Shown one piece after another: positions 35,939 through 44,226 of a DNA stretch of 64,000 nucleotides. This DNA is from Methanothrix harundinacea (GTDB lineage Archaea > Halobacteriota > Methanosarcinia > Methanotrichales > Methanotrichaceae): NCBI GenBank assembly GCA_002506535.1, contig DAXT01000025.1:79031-143030 (forward strand), written 5' to 3'. Both the position numbers and the translations under genes were made by a program. The notes under the pieces were generated by a model. That model worked only from the letters and a program-made list of their open reading frames with translations, did not search any database and was not told where the DNA came from. Positions within the stretch are counted from its first letter, which is position 1. Each line of letters begins with the position of its first letter.

Positions 35939-37099
35939 TCACTCGCCCTTCTCCTGGACGGCGGTGACCATCTCCGGATTCAGGGGGAGATCGGGGGCGG
36001 GGTCGTAGACCTCCCCCTTTATGAACCTCTCCACCATCTCTCTTGCCACGTGGTCCGGGTACTGTATCGGGGGATGTTTCATGGTGTAGGCAGATATCTC
36101 CAGGAGGGGTCCACCGATCTTCCTGTCGATGGCGAGCTTGCAGATCCTTATGGCGTCGATGGTGGAGCCTCCGCTGTTGGGGGAGTCCTCCACCGAGAGG
36201 CGCAGCTCAAGATCTATGGGGACGTCGCCGAAGATCCTCCCCTCCATCCTGAGGAAACAGATCTTGTTGTCCTTCTGCCAAGGGACGTAGTCGGAGGGGC
36301 CGATGTGAATGTCGTCGGCCATGAGGGGGACGTCCAGGACCGACTGGACCGCCTCGGTCTTGGAGATCCTCTTCGACTTGAGGCGGTCCTGGTTGAGCAT
36401 GTTCAGAAAATCGGTATTTCCGCCGGTGTTCAGCTGATATGTCCGGTCGAGCTTGCATCCCCGGTCGTTGAAGAGCTTGGCCAGGGTCCTGTGGACGATG
36501 GTGGCGCCTATCTGGCTCTTGACGTCGTCGCCTACTATGGGGACGCCTGCATCCTGGAACTTCTTCGCCCAGACGGGATCGGAGGCGATAAAGACCGGCA
36601 TGCAGTTGACGTAGCCGATTCGGGCATCCAGGGCGGCCTGGGCGTAGAACCTGCTCGCCTCCTCGGAGCCGACGGGCATATAGTTGATGAGAACCTCGGC
36701 TCCGCTATCTTCCAGCTCAGCCACCACGTCGCAGGGGTCGAGGTCCGAGACTACGAAGGTCTTGTTCTCGTCGTAAGAGGACATGTGAGGGGCGACCCCG
36801 TCGAGGACAGGCCCCTTCTTAACCACGACCCCCATGAATGGGACGTCGGGATAGAAGGATTTGGTGCAGTTGGGGGGGGCGAAGATGGCCTCGCTGACGT
36901 CCTTTCCCACCTTCCTCTCGTCTATGTCGAAGGCCGCCACCACCTCTATGTCGCCGGGGCTGTAACCTGCGACGGATCGATGCATCAGCCCTATACAGTT
37001 TTCATCATCAGAATTTTTATAATATTCAATCCCTTGGATGAGAGAGCTGGCGCAGTTGCCGAGGCCGGCAATAGCTAATTTTATTTTTTTCAACCTCAT
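35939..37099 (-). CDS. inositol-1-phosphate synthase
   Basis: 386 residues. Converts glucose-6-P to myo-inositol-1-P with NAD, in archaea for archaetidylinositol and related lipids. The NAD loop AIAGLGNCASSL is at about 9-20, and the family segments VNCMPVFIASD, VGDDVKSQIGATIVHRTL and NTGGNTDFLNM are intact. Start is uncertain: ATG 37099 lies only 2 nt after GGGAGG, whereas TTG 37093 has that site at 8 nt, so translation may begin two codons later. An A/T-rich region upstream (to about 37160) probably holds the promoter. Confidence 0.93.
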   Translation of the reverse strand: MRLKKIKLAIAGLGNCASSLIQGIEYYKNSDDENCIGLMHRSVAGYSPGDIEVVAAFDIDERKVGKDVSEAIFAPPNCTKSFYPDVPFMGVVVKKGPVLDGVAPHMSSYDENKTFVVSDLDPCDVVAELEDSGAEVLINYMPVGSEEASRFYAQAALDARIGYVNCMPVFIASDPVWAKKFQDAGVPIVGDDVKSQIGATIVHRTLAKLFNDRGCKLDRTYQLNTGGNTDFLNMLNQDRLKSKRISKTEAVQSVLDVPLMADDIHIGPSDYVPWQKDNKICFLRMEGRIFGDVPIDLELRLSVEDSPNSGGSTIDAIRICKLAIDRKIGGPLLEISAYTMKHPPIQYPDHVAREMVERFIKGEVYDPAPDLPLNPEMVTAVQEKGE

Positions 37100-37329
37100 C
37101 GCCTCCCAAATTCACCTGAAGTAGTAAAACTTGACGCGCTATCGACTATGCTACATTTCTATTAGATAAACCTATAGGCCATCTCGATCCCAGAATTTAG
37201 ACTTCGGGCGGTCGTCCGAACTCAATTTTCGACCTCCTGGACCCGCCGGATTCAAGCCCGACGATGGAGAGACTTTAAAGCCCAACCCGGACGATCCCCC
37301 CGCCGTTCCGGTCTGGCCTTCGATCCCTC

Positions 37330-38181
37330 TCAAACCTCATCAGATCCCGTCCTCGGGTAGGAGCCGAGGACTTTGGTGATGGCGGCCCTCTTTCTTATAC
37401 TGGCCAGGGCCTCCTCGACGGGAGGGTCTGAGACGTGCCCCTCAAGATCGATGAAGAAGTAGTAGTCTCCAAGGCCCATCTTGCTGGGACGGGACTCGAT
37501 CTTGGTGAGGTTGATCTTCCTGACGGCAAACTCCCCCAGGACCTCCCAGAGGGCGCCGGCCTCGGTCTTCTCCAGGTATATGGCGAGGGAGGTCTTGTCA
37601 AGACCCGTCGGCTCCGGCGCCTCCCGGCCGACGACGGCAAACCTCGTCACGTTCTCGTCGGAGTCCTGGACGTTTCTATCGATCACCGCAAGGCCGTACC
37701 GCTCTGCCGCCTCGGCGTCGGCGATCGCCGCCATCTCGGGGAACTCCTGGGCGAGCCGTGCCGCGTGGCTGGTGGAGCCGGTGGTCCTCAGCTCCGCCTC
37801 GGGGAACCGGCGTTTGAGGTACCCCCGGCACTGGGCCAGGGCCTGGGGGTGGGAGAGGATAACCTTCACCTCCCCGGGACTTCCCCGGCCCAGGAGGCAG
37901 TGCCTCACCTGCAGGTTCATCTCGCCGACGATCTGGACGTCGCGGCCGAGGAGGGAGTCGAGGGTCTGACCCACCGACCCCTCCAGGCTGTTCTCCAGGG
38001 GGACGACCCCGATATCCAGATCGGACCTCTCGACGGCGGCGATCACCTCCTCGAAGTCCCGGAAGTACCGGATATCGCCGTCAGGCATAAGCCTTTTAGC
38101 CGCCTTCTCCGAGAAGGTCCCCTCCGGCCCCAAAACCCCGATGGTCCTCTTCATCTGATCTTTCTTCATCTGATCTTTCAT
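37330..38181 (-). CDS. pheA: prephenate dehydratase
   Basis: 283 residues. The PDT catalytic domain starts at about residue 12 (GVLGPEGTFSEKAAKRL), with ENSLEGSVGQTLD and the catalytic TRF motif (ENVTRFAVVG). It is followed by an ACT domain (KTSLAIYL to ESRPSKMGLGDYYFFIDLEGH) that binds phenylalanine for feedback control. The start ATG 38181 overlaps the HMG-CoA reductase stop by ATGA. The first ten codons carry a direct repeat (MKDQMKKDQMK), so ATG 38154 could also be used. Coupling to an isoprenoid gene is unusual. Confidence 0.93.
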   Translation of the reverse strand: MKDQMKKDQMKRTIGVLGPEGTFSEKAAKRLMPDGDIRYFRDFEEVIAAVERSDLDIGVVPLENSLEGSVGQTLDSLLGRDVQIVGEMNLQVRHCLLGRGSPGEVKVILSHPQALAQCRGYLKRRFPEAELRTTGSTSHAARLAQEFPEMAAIADAEAAERYGLAVIDRNVQDSDENVTRFAVVGREAPEPTGLDKTSLAIYLEKTEAGALWEVLGEFAVRKINLTKIESRPSKMGLGDYYFFIDLEGHVSDPPVEEALASIRKRAAITKVLGSYPRTGSDEV

Positions 38182-39434
38182 CTTCCATCTCTCAGCAGCT
38201 CTCTTGCCCTATCGACGTTGATCCTCTTCTCGGCGGCCATCTTCGATGCGACGGACTCAATCTCGTCGCCGGTCGCCCCCGCCTGGACGGCGACGTTCTT
38301 CGCGTGAAGGGACATATGCCCCCTCTGGATTCCCTCCGTTGCGAGGGCCCGGAGGGCCGCAAAGTTCTGGGCGAGGCCCACCGAGGCGAGGACCCTCCCG
38401 AGATCGTCGGCGGAGGTTATCCCCAGGACCTTCAGGTTCGCCCTCGCTCCGGGATGGACCCTCGTCGCGCCGCCGACGGTCCCGACGGCCGCCGGAAGCT
38501 CGATGGAGCCGACGAGGTCGCCGTCTCTGTTCTTCTCATAGACCGATAAAGACCGATAGGCTCCGCCCCGCGCAGCGTAGGAGTGGGCTCCAGCCTCGAT
38601 GGCCCTGGTATCGTTTCCGGTGGCCATCGTCACCGCCGTTACGCCGTTCATTATCCCCTTGTTGTGGGTGGCGGCCCGATAGGGGTCGACCTCGGCGAGG
38701 GCGGACGCCAGGACGATGGCGTCTACGACCTGCGGCCCACCGATCTCATCGGCCAAAAATACAGCCCGGGCCCGGGCGAGCCGGAGGTCCGCGAGGTTCG
38801 ATATGATCCTCAGATACACCCTCCCCCCGGTGATCTCCTCGATGAAGGGGGCGAGGGCCTCGGCCATGGTGTTGACGGCGTTGGCGCCCATGGCGTCCCT
38901 GCAGTCGACGAGGAGGTGTACCACCACCATGGGGCCTCTCCTGGAGGTGACGACCTCCGCCTCGATGCCGACGACCCCTCCGCCGTGGCTGACGAGCATC
39001 GGGTCCTTCTCGTTTGCCCTCGCCGAGATCTCAGAGCCCCTGGCGAGGATCGCCTGCCTCGCCCCGTAAGGGTCTTCGACACCCGTCACCTGGATGAGGG
39101 CCCTCATGACCGGCTTTGTGCTGCTGGTGACAAATCCGCCGCCAGGCAGGGCCATCCTCGCCCCGTTGCTGGCGGCGGCGATCACCGAAGGCTCCTCCGT
39201 CGCCATGGGGATCAGGACCTCCCGGCCGTCTATTAGGAAGTTGGTGGCGATCCCCAGGGGGACGGCGAAAAGGCCGACGACGTTCTCCACCATCTTGTCG
39301 GCCTGGTCGAGGGTGATTCCCCCCGTCTCGATCGCCTCCATATCATCCCCGGAGAGCCCCGAATTCTCCGCCACAATCTTGAGGCGATCCGAAGCGGAAA
39401 GCCTGTATAACCCCGAGATTCTCGACGTATTCAA
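38178..39434 (-). CDS. hmgA: hydroxymethylglutaryl-CoA reductase, class II
   Basis: Makes mevalonate for archaeal isoprenoid lipids. The sequence follows class II (bacterial/Archaeoglobus-like) enzymes: ENVVGLFAVPLGIATNFLIDG near 50-70, EEPSVIAAASNGA, VDCRDAMGANAVNTMAE, ATHNKGIMNG and the terminal GHMSLHAKNVA with the catalytic His. The longest open frame starts at TTG 39449, but its first codons are themselves the GGAGGAG Shine-Dalgarno; TTG 39434, six nt after that site, gives a normal N-terminus (MNTSRISGLYRLSASDR) and 418 residues. It is divergent from the RFAP synthase gene by 60 nt. Confidence 0.93.
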   Translation of the reverse strand: MNTSRISGLYRLSASDRLKIVAENSGLSGDDMEAIETGGITLDQADKMVENVVGLFAVPLGIATNFLIDGREVLIPMATEEPSVIAAASNGARMALPGGGFVTSSTKPVMRALIQVTGVEDPYGARQAILARGSEISARANEKDPMLVSHGGGVVGIEAEVVTSRRGPMVVVHLLVDCRDAMGANAVNTMAEALAPFIEEITGGRVYLRIISNLADLRLARARAVFLADEIGGPQVVDAIVLASALAEVDPYRAATHNKGIMNGVTAVTMATGNDTRAIEAGAHSYAARGGAYRSLSVYEKNRDGDLVGSIELPAAVGTVGGATRVHPGARANLKVLGITSADDLGRVLASVGLAQNFAALRALATEGIQRGHMSLHAKNVAVQAGATGDEIESVASKMAAEKRINVDRARELLRDGR

Positions 39435-39494
39435 ATAATTCTCCTCCAAAATGCCCGGCGATGGAAAGCCTCGTCCCCGGAGGGGAAAAACTTT

Positions 39495-41054
39495 ATGCCG
39501 GCCTGCACTTCATTTTATGTGTCAAGATCATCGCCCCTCAGAATCACAGAGGAGATAGCAAAGCTGGAAGAGGCGGTGGGGACCCTCAGCCCCGTCCAGA
39601 AGATGCTCCTGGGGACCGACGGCTCGGTGACCTGCCTGTTGGAGGTGGTCACAGGAAGCCCCGTCGAGATCGAGACCCTCGTCCAGAAGGTGGTGGCCGC
39701 CGACGAGATTACCGCCCGCGAGCTGGAGATCGATCCGGGGGACGATGTCAACTACAGGGTGGTGAAGCTTAAGAGCTCCGCTTCCGGGGAGACCCTCATC
39801 CACGCCACCTCCCTGGCCCCCATAAAGAGGCTCGAGGACCGATTTCGCGCCGACCTGATGCGGGCGGACATCCCCATCGGGACGATCTTAAAGAGGCACA
39901 GGATCGAGTCGAGGCGCGACCTATTGAGGGTGAGGGCCTGCGACGATCCTGGGGATATGGGGGGGATCTTCAGAGCATTCTCGAAAGAGCCGATGCTATC
40001 GAGGGACTACAAGATCATAAGGCACGGCATGCCCCTCATCTCCATCACCGAGACCTTCCCCTACAACAGCTTCCAGGAGAAGGCGAGGGTGATCGTAAAG
40101 ACCCCATCCCGGATCCACCTCACCCTGATAGATATGGCCGGTGACCTGGGGCGAGTCGACGGCTCCGTGGGGGTGGCCCTGGAGGAGCCCTCCATCCTGG
40201 TGGAGGCGGAGAGATCCGAGGAACTCTCCGTCAGGGGCGAGAACGCCGACCGGGGGATGGCGGCGGCCGAGGCGGTGATGAAACGGTTCGACCTTCCGGG
40301 CGCCGATATAAGGATAAGGTCCTGCTACCAGCAACACGTCGGCCTGGGCGCCGGAACCCAGCTCGCCATGGCGGTGGGAAAGGCTCTATGCGAGCTTTAC
40401 GCCCTTTCGGCATCGGCCCGGGATATCGCCGTGGCCGTCGGGAGAGGTGGGACGAGCGGCGTAGGGGTCGCCGCCTTCGAGATGGGCGGGTTCATAGTCG
40501 ACGGCGGCCACTCCTTCGGCCCCGGCAAGGATAAGGAGGACTACCGCCCCTCCTCCGCATCATTGGGGGTCGGACCTGCGCCGGTGATCATGCGGGCCGA
40601 CCTCCCGGATGACTGGATATTTCTTCTCGCGACCCCCCGCGTCCCGAAAGGGGCCTTCGGCCAGAGGGAGCTGGACGTCTTTGGGACCTATTGTCCCGTC
40701 CCGAAGGGAGAGGTCGCAGAGCTATGCCGCGAGATCGTGGTCAGGATGATGCCGTCGGTCCTGGAGGGGGAGATCGAGAGCTTCGGGGCTGCTATAAACA
40801 GGATCCAAGAGCTGGGGTTCAAGAGGGTGGAGGTGGAAATGTCCCACCCCATCGTCCGAACCCTCATGGAGGAGATGAGGGAGGCGGGGGCCGTCGGCGC
40901 GGGGCTCAGCTCCTTCGGGCCGACGGTCTACGCCGTCGCCGACTCCAACGCCAGAGATATCGAGTCGGCGGCGGTGGAGGCGATGGGGGATGTGGGAGGC
41001 GAGGTCGTCGTCACCAGGGCCAGGAACTCCGGGGCGAGGGCGAGGTCTGCCTGA
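39495..41054 (+). CDS. DUF98 (chorismate lyase-like) domain fused to beta-RFAP synthase
   Basis: 519 residues. Residues 20-190 match the DUF98/archaeal chorismate-lyase-like family (LLGTDGSVTCLLEVVTGSPVE, DIPIGTILKRHRIESRRDL). From about 198 a GHMP-superfamily domain begins (VKTPSRIHLTLIDMAG) with the phosphate loop G283-LGAGT and GRGGTSGVGVAAFEMGGFIV, the pattern of 4-(beta-D-ribofuranosyl)aminobenzene-5'-phosphate synthase of methanopterin synthesis. The two domains would supply and use the aromatic acid in consecutive steps. ATG 39495 is preceded by GGAGGGG; GTG 39519 is an alternative. No stop or frame change separates the halves. Confidence 0.86.
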   Translation: MPACTSFYVSRSSPLRITEEIAKLEEAVGTLSPVQKMLLGTDGSVTCLLEVVTGSPVEIETLVQKVVAADEITARELEIDPGDDVNYRVVKLKSSASGETLIHATSLAPIKRLEDRFRADLMRADIPIGTILKRHRIESRRDLLRVRACDDPGDMGGIFRAFSKEPMLSRDYKIIRHGMPLISITETFPYNSFQEKARVIVKTPSRIHLTLIDMAGDLGRVDGSVGVALEEPSILVEAERSEELSVRGENADRGMAAAEAVMKRFDLPGADIRIRSCYQQHVGLGAGTQLAMAVGKALCELYALSASARDIAVAVGRGGTSGVGVAAFEMGGFIVDGGHSFGPGKDKEDYRPSSASLGVGPAPVIMRADLPDDWIFLLATPRVPKGAFGQRELDVFGTYCPVPKGEVAELCREIVVRMMPSVLEGEIESFGAAINRIQELGFKRVEVEMSHPIVRTLMEEMREAGAVGAGLSSFGPTVYAVADSNARDIESAAVEAMGDVGGEVVVTRARNSGARARSA

Positions 41055-41070
41055 AATTTATGTTGCATAA

Positions 41071-41095
41071 TGATATATATGTATATATATTTTTG
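41071..41095 (+). promoter_or_regulatory. TATA-rich promoter of the M42 peptidase
   Basis: Alternating AT runs (GATATATATGTATATATATTT) fill the 57-nt gap between the RFAP synthase stop and the peptidase ATG, 17-41 nt before the start. This is a strong archaeal TATA environment and suggests independent transcription with a very short leader. Confidence 0.6.
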
Positions 41096-41111
41096 AGCGA
41101 GATGATCTGAG

Positions 41112-42170
41112 ATGAGCGAGATAGAAAGGCTTCTTGAACGGCTGAGCAACGCCCATGGGGTATCAGGGAGGGAGGGGTCGATCCAGGATCTCCTCCGCCA
41201 GGAGATCGGCCCTTACGTCGACGAGATGAGGATCGACAACCTTGGAAACCTCGTCGCCACCAAACGGGGGGAGCGGCCGTCGGTTATGATAGCAGCCCAC
41301 GTCGACGAGATAGGGCTCATGGCCAAGTACGTCGATGAGAAGGGATTTCTCCGGTTCGTCACCATCGGGGGATGGTTCGACCAGACCCTTCTCAACCAGA
41401 GGGTGATCGTCCACGCCGATTCCGGGCCGATCCGCGGCGTCATCGGGTCCAAGCCCCCCCACGTCATGCAGCCCGAGGACAAGAAGAAGCCGATCGAGAT
41501 CAAGGAGATGTTCGTCGACGCCGGATGCGCCGACCAGGACGAGGCGAAGGCCCTGGGGATCAAGGCCGGAACCCCCATCACCATCGACCGGACCTTCGCA
41601 AAGCTCGCCGGGGACAGGGTGACGGGCAAGGCCTTCGACAACCGGGCGGGGGTCGTCATGATGATCGAGGCGCTGAAGCGGACGAGGTCGAAGTCGACGA
41701 TATACGCCGTGGGGACGGTCCAGGAGGAGGTGGGGCTGAAGGGGGCGAGGACCTCCGCCTTCGACCTGCGTCCAGATGTCGCCCTCGCTACAGACGTCAC
41801 CGTCCCCGGAGACCATCCGGGGATCGATAAGAAGGATTCGTCCCTTGAGATAGGAAAAGGGCCGGTCGTCATCATCGCCGACGCCTCGGGGCGGGGGATC
41901 ATCACCACAGAGAAGGTCCTGGGCTGGCTCGCCGAGACGGCGGAGGAGTTCGATATCCCCGTCCAGATGGAGGTATCCGGGGGGGGGACCACCGACGCCA
42001 CCGCCATCCAGCTGACCCGGGAGGGGATTCACACCGGGGTGATCAGCGTCGCCACCCGGTACATCCACTCTCCCGTGGAGGTCCTGAGCATAAAGGACGT
42101 CGATGCCTGCGCAGAGCTGATCGCCCGGGCCCTGGAGACCGTCCCGAGGTTCTTCAAAACCGAAGGATAG
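41112..42170 (+). CDS. M42-family aminopeptidase
   Basis: 352 residues, cytosolic dimetal peptidase related to glutamyl aminopeptidase and TET proteases. Metal and catalytic residues seen: H63-x-D65 (AAHVDEIG), D176 (KAFDNRAG), E205-E206 (VQEEVG), D228 (ATDVT) and a terminal His in YIHSPVE. Other family landmarks are GSKPPHVMQPEDKKK and SGGGTTDATAI. It probably forms a dodecamer that trims peptides from upstream proteases. It has its own promoter. Confidence 0.94.
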   Translation: MSEIERLLERLSNAHGVSGREGSIQDLLRQEIGPYVDEMRIDNLGNLVATKRGERPSVMIAAHVDEIGLMAKYVDEKGFLRFVTIGGWFDQTLLNQRVIVHADSGPIRGVIGSKPPHVMQPEDKKKPIEIKEMFVDAGCADQDEAKALGIKAGTPITIDRTFAKLAGDRVTGKAFDNRAGVVMMIEALKRTRSKSTIYAVGTVQEEVGLKGARTSAFDLRPDVALATDVTVPGDHPGIDKKDSSLEIGKGPVVIIADASGRGIITTEKVLGWLAETAEEFDIPVQMEVSGGGTTDATAIQLTREGIHTGVISVATRYIHSPVEVLSIKDVDACAELIARALETVPRFFKTEG

Positions 42171-42179
42171 GGGCGACGT

Positions 42180-42196
42180 TAATTTTTTTTTCTATT
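42180..42196 (+). terminator. oligo-T terminator after the M42 peptidase
   Basis: TTAATTTTTTTTTCTATTT begins 9 nt after the stop codon. A T9 run is the typical archaeal intrinsic terminator; no hairpin is needed. Confidence 0.6.
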
Positions 42197-42218
42197 TAAT
42201 TCTGATCTTAATATGCGG

Positions 42219-42292
42219 CCATCCACAGGATGATCCAGATACTGCCATCCACAGGATGATCCAGATACTGCCATCCACAGGATGATCCAGAT
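42219..42292. repeat. three tandem copies of a 26-bp repeat
   Basis: Copies start at 42219, 42245 and 42271, exactly 26 bp apart; the third loses identity after 22 bp. Each unit contains CCATCCACAGGATGATCCAG, in which ATCC...GGAT gives a short inverted repeat. It lies between the peptidase terminator and a 38-residue membrane-protein gene on the opposite strand, so it is just downstream of both genes. Confidence 0.85.
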
Positions 42293-42346
42293 GATCTAAA
42301 AAAGGGTCGAGAACGTCCTCACCCAAGAGGACGCCTATCCGCCGAA

Positions 42347-42463
42347 CTAGCTGCCGCCTATCAGGCTGATAACCGTATAGGCCAGGATGGTGCCGACGAC
42401 GAAGAAGATCAAGAAAGCAGGCCATACTATGCTGGCCGCGGCCATCGCTTCTACTCCAGCCAT
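42347..42463 (-). CDS. 38-residue single-helix membrane protein
   Basis: ATG 42463 begins 6 nt after the stop of the UspA gene upstream, with GAGATGAT serving as Shine-Dalgarno in the UspA end. The protein opens MAGVEAMAAASIVWPAFLIF and continues FVVGTILAYTVISLIGGS, so it is a single hydrophobic helix of about 25 residues (12-36) with a short acidic N-terminus. Tight spacing to uspA suggests co-translation and perhaps a membrane partner for the UspA protein. I do not recognise a family. Confidence 0.68.
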   Translation of the reverse strand: MAGVEAMAAASIVWPAFLIFFVVGTILAYTVISLIGGS

Positions 42464-42469
42464 CTTATA

Positions 42470-42901
42470 TCATCTCACTACGAGGACAGGGCAGGTTGCC
42501 CAGTAAAGTACTTTCTGAACTACGCTTCCGATGAGGAGCTTGGTGACGCCGCTCTCACCGTGGCTTCCCATGACGATCAGATCTACCCCCTCGGTCCTGG
42601 CCAGATCGACGATCATGTTGGCGGGCGCCCCGGACTTGACCATCGTCTCGACGGCGACGCCGGCCTCGTCGGCCATCTTCTTGATATCGGCCACCGCCTT
42701 CTCTCCGCTGGCATGAAGCTTGGTTTCGATATCCTTCTTGTCGGCGCCCAGCTGCCTGACGGCGCTGGCCACAACTACCTCGTTCACTATATAAACCCCA
42801 AGCAGCTTCGCGCCCGTCGCCTTAGCCAGGTCTACGCCGTGCTGGACTGCGACCTTGGACTTTGCGGAGCCGTCAGTAGCGACTAAAATCCGATCGTACA
42901 T
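42470..42901 (-). CDS. universal stress protein UspA family, copy 1
   Basis: 143 residues with the ATP-binding type of Usp fold: MYDRILVATDGS at the N-terminus and G-x2-G-x9-GS at the C-terminus (GSHGESGVTKLLIGSV). A helix with LHASGEKAVADIKKMADEAG lies between. It is followed after 6 nt by a 38-residue membrane protein and has its own TATA box at 42968-42976. It is about half identical by eye to the upstream UspA copy. Confidence 0.93.
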   Translation of the reverse strand: MYDRILVATDGSAKSKVAVQHGVDLAKATGAKLLGVYIVNEVVVASAVRQLGADKKDIETKLHASGEKAVADIKKMADEAGVAVETMVKSGAPANMIVDLARTEGVDLIVMGSHGESGVTKLLIGSVVQKVLYWATCPVLVVR

Positions 42902-42967
42902 TTTATAGCACCTCTTTTATCTCCCTACAACCTTCTGGACCTTTTGAGTCTATCCATTACGCCTTTG

Positions 42968-42976
42968 ATATAAATA
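42968..42976 (-). promoter_or_regulatory. TATA box of uspA copy 1
   Basis: ATTTATATC on the minus strand, 67-75 nt before the ATG, in an A/T-rich 131-nt gap. It implies a leader of roughly 40 nt. Confidence 0.5.
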
Positions 42977-43032
42977 GGTATCTTTCCGATACCGGCATCT
43001 AGAAGCCTTATAAAGGGCGTGGGAAGACCCCG

Positions 43033-43473
43033 TCATCTCACCACCATCACCGGCGTTTCAGACCAGTTCAGGACCTTCTGAGCCACGGACCCGATCAGCC
43101 TCGAGGAGATCCCGCCTTCGCCGTGACTCCCCATAAGTATCAGGTCGACCTCCTCTATCCCGGCCTCGTCCAGGATCCGGAGGGCCGGGTCGCCCTCCCT
43201 GATCAGAGGCTCGACGCAGACCCCCGCGGCATCGCCCATCTTCGAGACCTCCGCGACGATCCCTTCGGCAGAGTTCTTGAGGGTCCTTCTTAGATCCTCT
43301 TCGGAAAAGCCCCTTCCCACCAGAGAGGCCATGGCCTTGGAGATGGCGGTCTCGTTGATGACGTAGAGGACTGTAACCCGGGAGGCCAGGGACTTCGCGA
43401 GCTTCACCCCGTATCTTGAGGCCTTCATAGAGGGGTCAGAGCCGTCTGTTGCGATCAGAATCTTCCTGTACAT
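43033..43473 (-). CDS. universal stress protein UspA family, copy 2
   Basis: 146 residues, same fold as the neighbouring copy (MYRKILIATDGSDPSMKASRYG, then GSHGEGGISSRLIGSVAQKVL with the G-x2-G-x9-GS nucleotide motif). It lies 43 nt downstream of purE in the same direction, and 131 nt upstream of UspA copy 1. The pair probably arose by tandem duplication. Confidence 0.92.
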   Translation of the reverse strand: MYRKILIATDGSDPSMKASRYGVKLAKSLASRVTVLYVINETAISKAMASLVGRGFSEEDLRRTLKNSAEGIVAEVSKMGDAAGVCVEPLIREGDPALRILDEAGIEEVDLILMGSHGEGGISSRLIGSVAQKVLNWSETPVMVVR

Positions 43474-43516
43474 CCAAATCCCGCCTGAAGCAGCTTCACC
43501 TCATCCGCTTAAAAAA

Positions 43517-43906
43517 CTATCTTTTCACCGAGAGCATCCTTATAGCCAGGTGGGCGGCGTTCTCGCCGTTGTCGATCCCCACGCAGGCGACGGGAACCCC
43601 CGGCGGCATCTGGGAGATGGACAGGAGGGCGTCGAGGCCTCCCAGCTTTGCGCTCACCGGAACCCCTATCACCGGCCTATCGGTCCGCGAGGCGATGACC
43701 CCGGGGAGGGCTGCAGAGAGGCCGGCCACCGCTATGAAGATCTTCGCATCCGTCTCCTTTATGTACGCCTCCAGCTCTGTAGGGTTTCTGTGGGCCGACA
43801 GGACCCGTTCCTCATAGGCGACCCCCTTCTCACCGAGAACCCGGAGGACCTTCTCCACCACGGGCCTGTCAGACTTCGATCCTGATATGACGGCAACTTC
43901 GGTCAC
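43517..43906 (-). CDS. purE: 5-(carboxyamino)imidazole ribonucleotide mutase/AIR carboxylase PurE
   Basis: 129 residues, purine synthesis. Active-site motifs GSKSDRP (residues 9-15) and SAHRNP are intact, followed by IFIAVAGLSAALPGVIA and LLSISQMPPGVPVACVGID. The length is that of a stand-alone PurE. Whether it uses CO2 directly (class II) or N5-CAIR (class I) is not decided by what I can see. The start is GTG 43906. It lies 35 nt after chorismate mutase. Confidence 0.93.
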   Translation of the reverse strand: MTEVAVISGSKSDRPVVEKVLRVLGEKGVAYEERVLSAHRNPTELEAYIKETDAKIFIAVAGLSAALPGVIASRTDRPVIGVPVSAKLGGLDALLSISQMPPGVPVACVGIDNGENAAHLAIRMLSVKR

Positions 43907-43941
43907 GGCTAACCAACTCCAGTAAGGTTCACAAGATGGTT

Positions 43942-44226
43942 CTAAGGGAGGTTATCCTCCCCCAGAAGCTCATGCTGCTTCTCCAGGCTCATCCTGATGA
44001 GGGTTGCAAATATCTCCTTTACGGCGCCCGGATCAAGCCCCAGCTCTGTGGCCATGTCAAGGGCCCTCTTCATCACCAGCTTCTCCTGATTTCTGTCCTC
44101 GATCCCGACCCCAAGAGCCCTCTTGGCCTCGAAGATCTCTTCAGCAAGCCTCACCCGCTTGTCTATCAGCCTTACTATCTCCTGGTCCACTCTCTCTACT
44201 TCTGCGCGAAGATCTTCCAGGCTCAT
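43942..44226 (-). CDS. chorismate mutase, AroQ type
   Basis: 94 residues, all-helical AroQ fold: LEDLRAEVERVDQEIVRLID, RVRLAEEIFEAKRALGVGIED with the conserved Arg/Lys of the active site, and a third helix AVKEIFATLIRMSLEKQHELL. It converts chorismate to prephenate, feeding the prephenate dehydratase found at 37-38 kb. ATG 44226 overlaps the shikimate kinase stop by ATGA; a longer start three codons upstream is possible but less likely. Confidence 0.93.
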   Translation of the reverse strand: MSLEDLRAEVERVDQEIVRLIDKRVRLAEEIFEAKRALGVGIEDRNQEKLVMKRALDMATELGLDPGAVKEIFATLIRMSLEKQHELLGEDNLP

